Shown here: positions 21,772-22,500 of the stretch, piece after piece
Position numbering within the stretch: the first letter of the stretch is position 1
Layout of the letters: each line of letters begins with the position of its first letter
NCBI GenBank assembly: GCA_016946835.1
Contig: JACVTC010000004.1
Location: 80,001-102,500, forward strand
Source of the DNA: Neocallimastix lanati (nom. inval.)
Taxonomy: Eukaryota > Neocallimastigomycota > Neocallimastigomycetes > Neocallimastigales > Neocallimastigaceae
DNA: 22,500 nt
Direction: 5' to 3'
Program-made: the position numbers and the translations under genes
The notes under the pieces: generated by a model
What the model was told of the DNA's origin: nothing
Databases searched by the model: none
The model's input: only the letters and a program-made list of their open reading frames with translations

Positions 21772-21776
21772 GAATT
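20784..21776. other. AT-rich intergenic DNA downstream of PAN2
   Basis: No gene recognised. It holds poly(T) of 39 bases (21162-21200), poly(T) of 33 bases (21738-21770) directly after the PAN2 stop, and a TAA array. A plus-strand open frame at 21408-21629 is Ile/Phe/Leu low-complexity and is judged spurious. Copia sequence does not resume on this side of the MULE. Confidence 0.6.
21634..21683. repeat. (TAA)n microsatellite
   Basis: About 16 TAA units followed directly by a poly(A) run of about 18. Confidence 0.9.
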
Positions 21777-22159
21777 CTAGTTATTATTACTGGGTGATTT
21801 CCAATTCAGTTGGGCACCTATTTATTTGAGTTAATAAAGATATATTTTGTTAAATTTATTTATTTCATTTTCTTTTATTAATTTCTTTTCTTTTCTTTTA
21901 TTTATATTTATTATTTTTTTTTTTTTTTTTCAATTTTTATTTTAAATTATATATATATATATAAATATATATATATATATGAATTTATAATACTTAAAAT
22001 TTTAAAACTAACCTTCTTTATAAATATCTTCAAGAACTTCCTCAAATCTTCCTTCTTTCTTTAATTTCAAATATTCCTTATATATAAGAAGGGCCTATAT
22101 ATATATTAATTATTTATATTAATTCATTAATATTTTATATAAATAAAAAATTATGTTTG

Positions 22160-22246
<87 letters not shown>

Positions 22247-22265
22247 TACTATTATTAATATTATA

Positions 22266-22296
<31 letters not shown>

Positions 22297-22481
22297 TGAA
22301 TGTCTATAAATTTATAATTAAATTACCGTTCTGGCGTCTTCAATACTATCATGTGTTTCTACTTGAATATCTTGTTTTAATAGATACCAGGCAAGGAAAC
22401 GTAAGGATATTTTACGTTGACGACTCTTTATAAAGAATATTTGAACAGTATCGATAATTTGTTCAGGCGGTACATAGATAT
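21777..22481 (-). CDS. PAN2: PAN2 deadenylase catalytic subunit, last three exons (partial)
   Basis: Exons 22481-22327, 22094-22013 and 21817-21777 (stop TAG at 21779-21777). Introns are 232 and 195 bp with GTAAT/AG and GTTAGT/AG ends; phases 0 and 1 match. The visible 91 residues are the C-terminal end of the RNase T-type (DEDDh) exonuclease domain: [35 protein letters not shown], then [20 protein letters not shown] and a tail ending [16 protein letters not shown] supplies the His and last Asp of the active site (Exo III motif, H-x4-D). PAN2 with PAN3 shortens mRNA poly(A) tails in the cytoplasm. An acceptor TTAAG precedes 22481 in phase 1, so the upstream exons (WD40, UCH-like and earlier nuclease motifs) lie beyond the window. 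Confidence 0.93.
22160..22243. repeat. (AAT)n microsatellite in a PAN2 intron
   Basis: 28 uninterrupted TAA/AAT units, followed within 20 bases by an (ATT)n run at about 22267-22293. The two are complementary, so the intron RNA could fold into a long AU hairpin that brings its splice sites closer. Confidence 0.92.
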
Positions 22482-22500
22482 CTTAAAAAAAAAAAAAAAA

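Noticed and set aside
1-22500. CRISPR arrays, bacterial operons or ribosome binding sites
   Set aside because: Sequence is eukaryotic (introns, PAN2); the regular repeats are microsatellites without unique spacers.

Overview
Eukaryotic, extremely AT-rich genomic DNA with long homopolymers, microsatellites, GT-AG introns and Asn/Ser-rich proteins. The base composition, intron style, gene content and Copia/Mutator-type elements fit best an anaerobic gut fungus (Neocallimastigomycota). This is an inference from style, not a database match; an AT-rich amoebozoan is the main alternative.

Layout. 65-3522 (minus) is a complete four-exon gene for a glycogen-targeting regulatory subunit of protein phosphatase 1, with a PP1-docking KSVQF motif and a CBM21 domain. 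The three introns use GT/AG sites and all lie in phase 1. From 3523 to about 13250 there is a gene desert of nearly 10 kb holding only AT-rich sequence, microsatellites, short tandem duplications and inverted repeats. From 13260 to 16110 there are broken coding relics: an unrecognised Asn/Ser-rich pseudogene, a second unrecognised relic, and a dead Ty1/Copia retrotransposon with recognisable gag, zinc knuckle, protease, GAG-pre-integrase and integrase remains.

From 16238 to 20774 lies a Mutator-like (MULE) DNA transposon whose outer limits can be read directly: 9-bp target-site duplications (TATTCAAAC) and terminal inverted repeats sharing GGTCCAAAAC-CCAATTTTTT. Its minus-strand transposase (17045-19182) keeps the full D-D-E set, but has two homopolymer frameshifts and is split by a 701-bp palindrome-rich insertion (17407-18107) flanked by its own 7-bp duplication (ACCAATT). 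A second, relatively GC-rich insertion (about 19558-20148) carries a tRNA-like region with Pol III A and B boxes. The MULE is therefore a host for two younger, apparently non-autonomous elements.

21777-22481 (minus) is the 3' end of PAN2, the catalytic subunit of the Pan2-Pan3 poly(A) deadenylase. Its last three exons are visible and the gene continues beyond the window.

The two host genes are unrelated in function, both on the minus strand, and are separated by about 18 kb of transposon-laden AT-rich DNA. The most interesting part is the nested MULE, especially the 701-bp insert, whose end supplies a GT and whose splicing would restore an in-frame transposase (an introner-like candidate).
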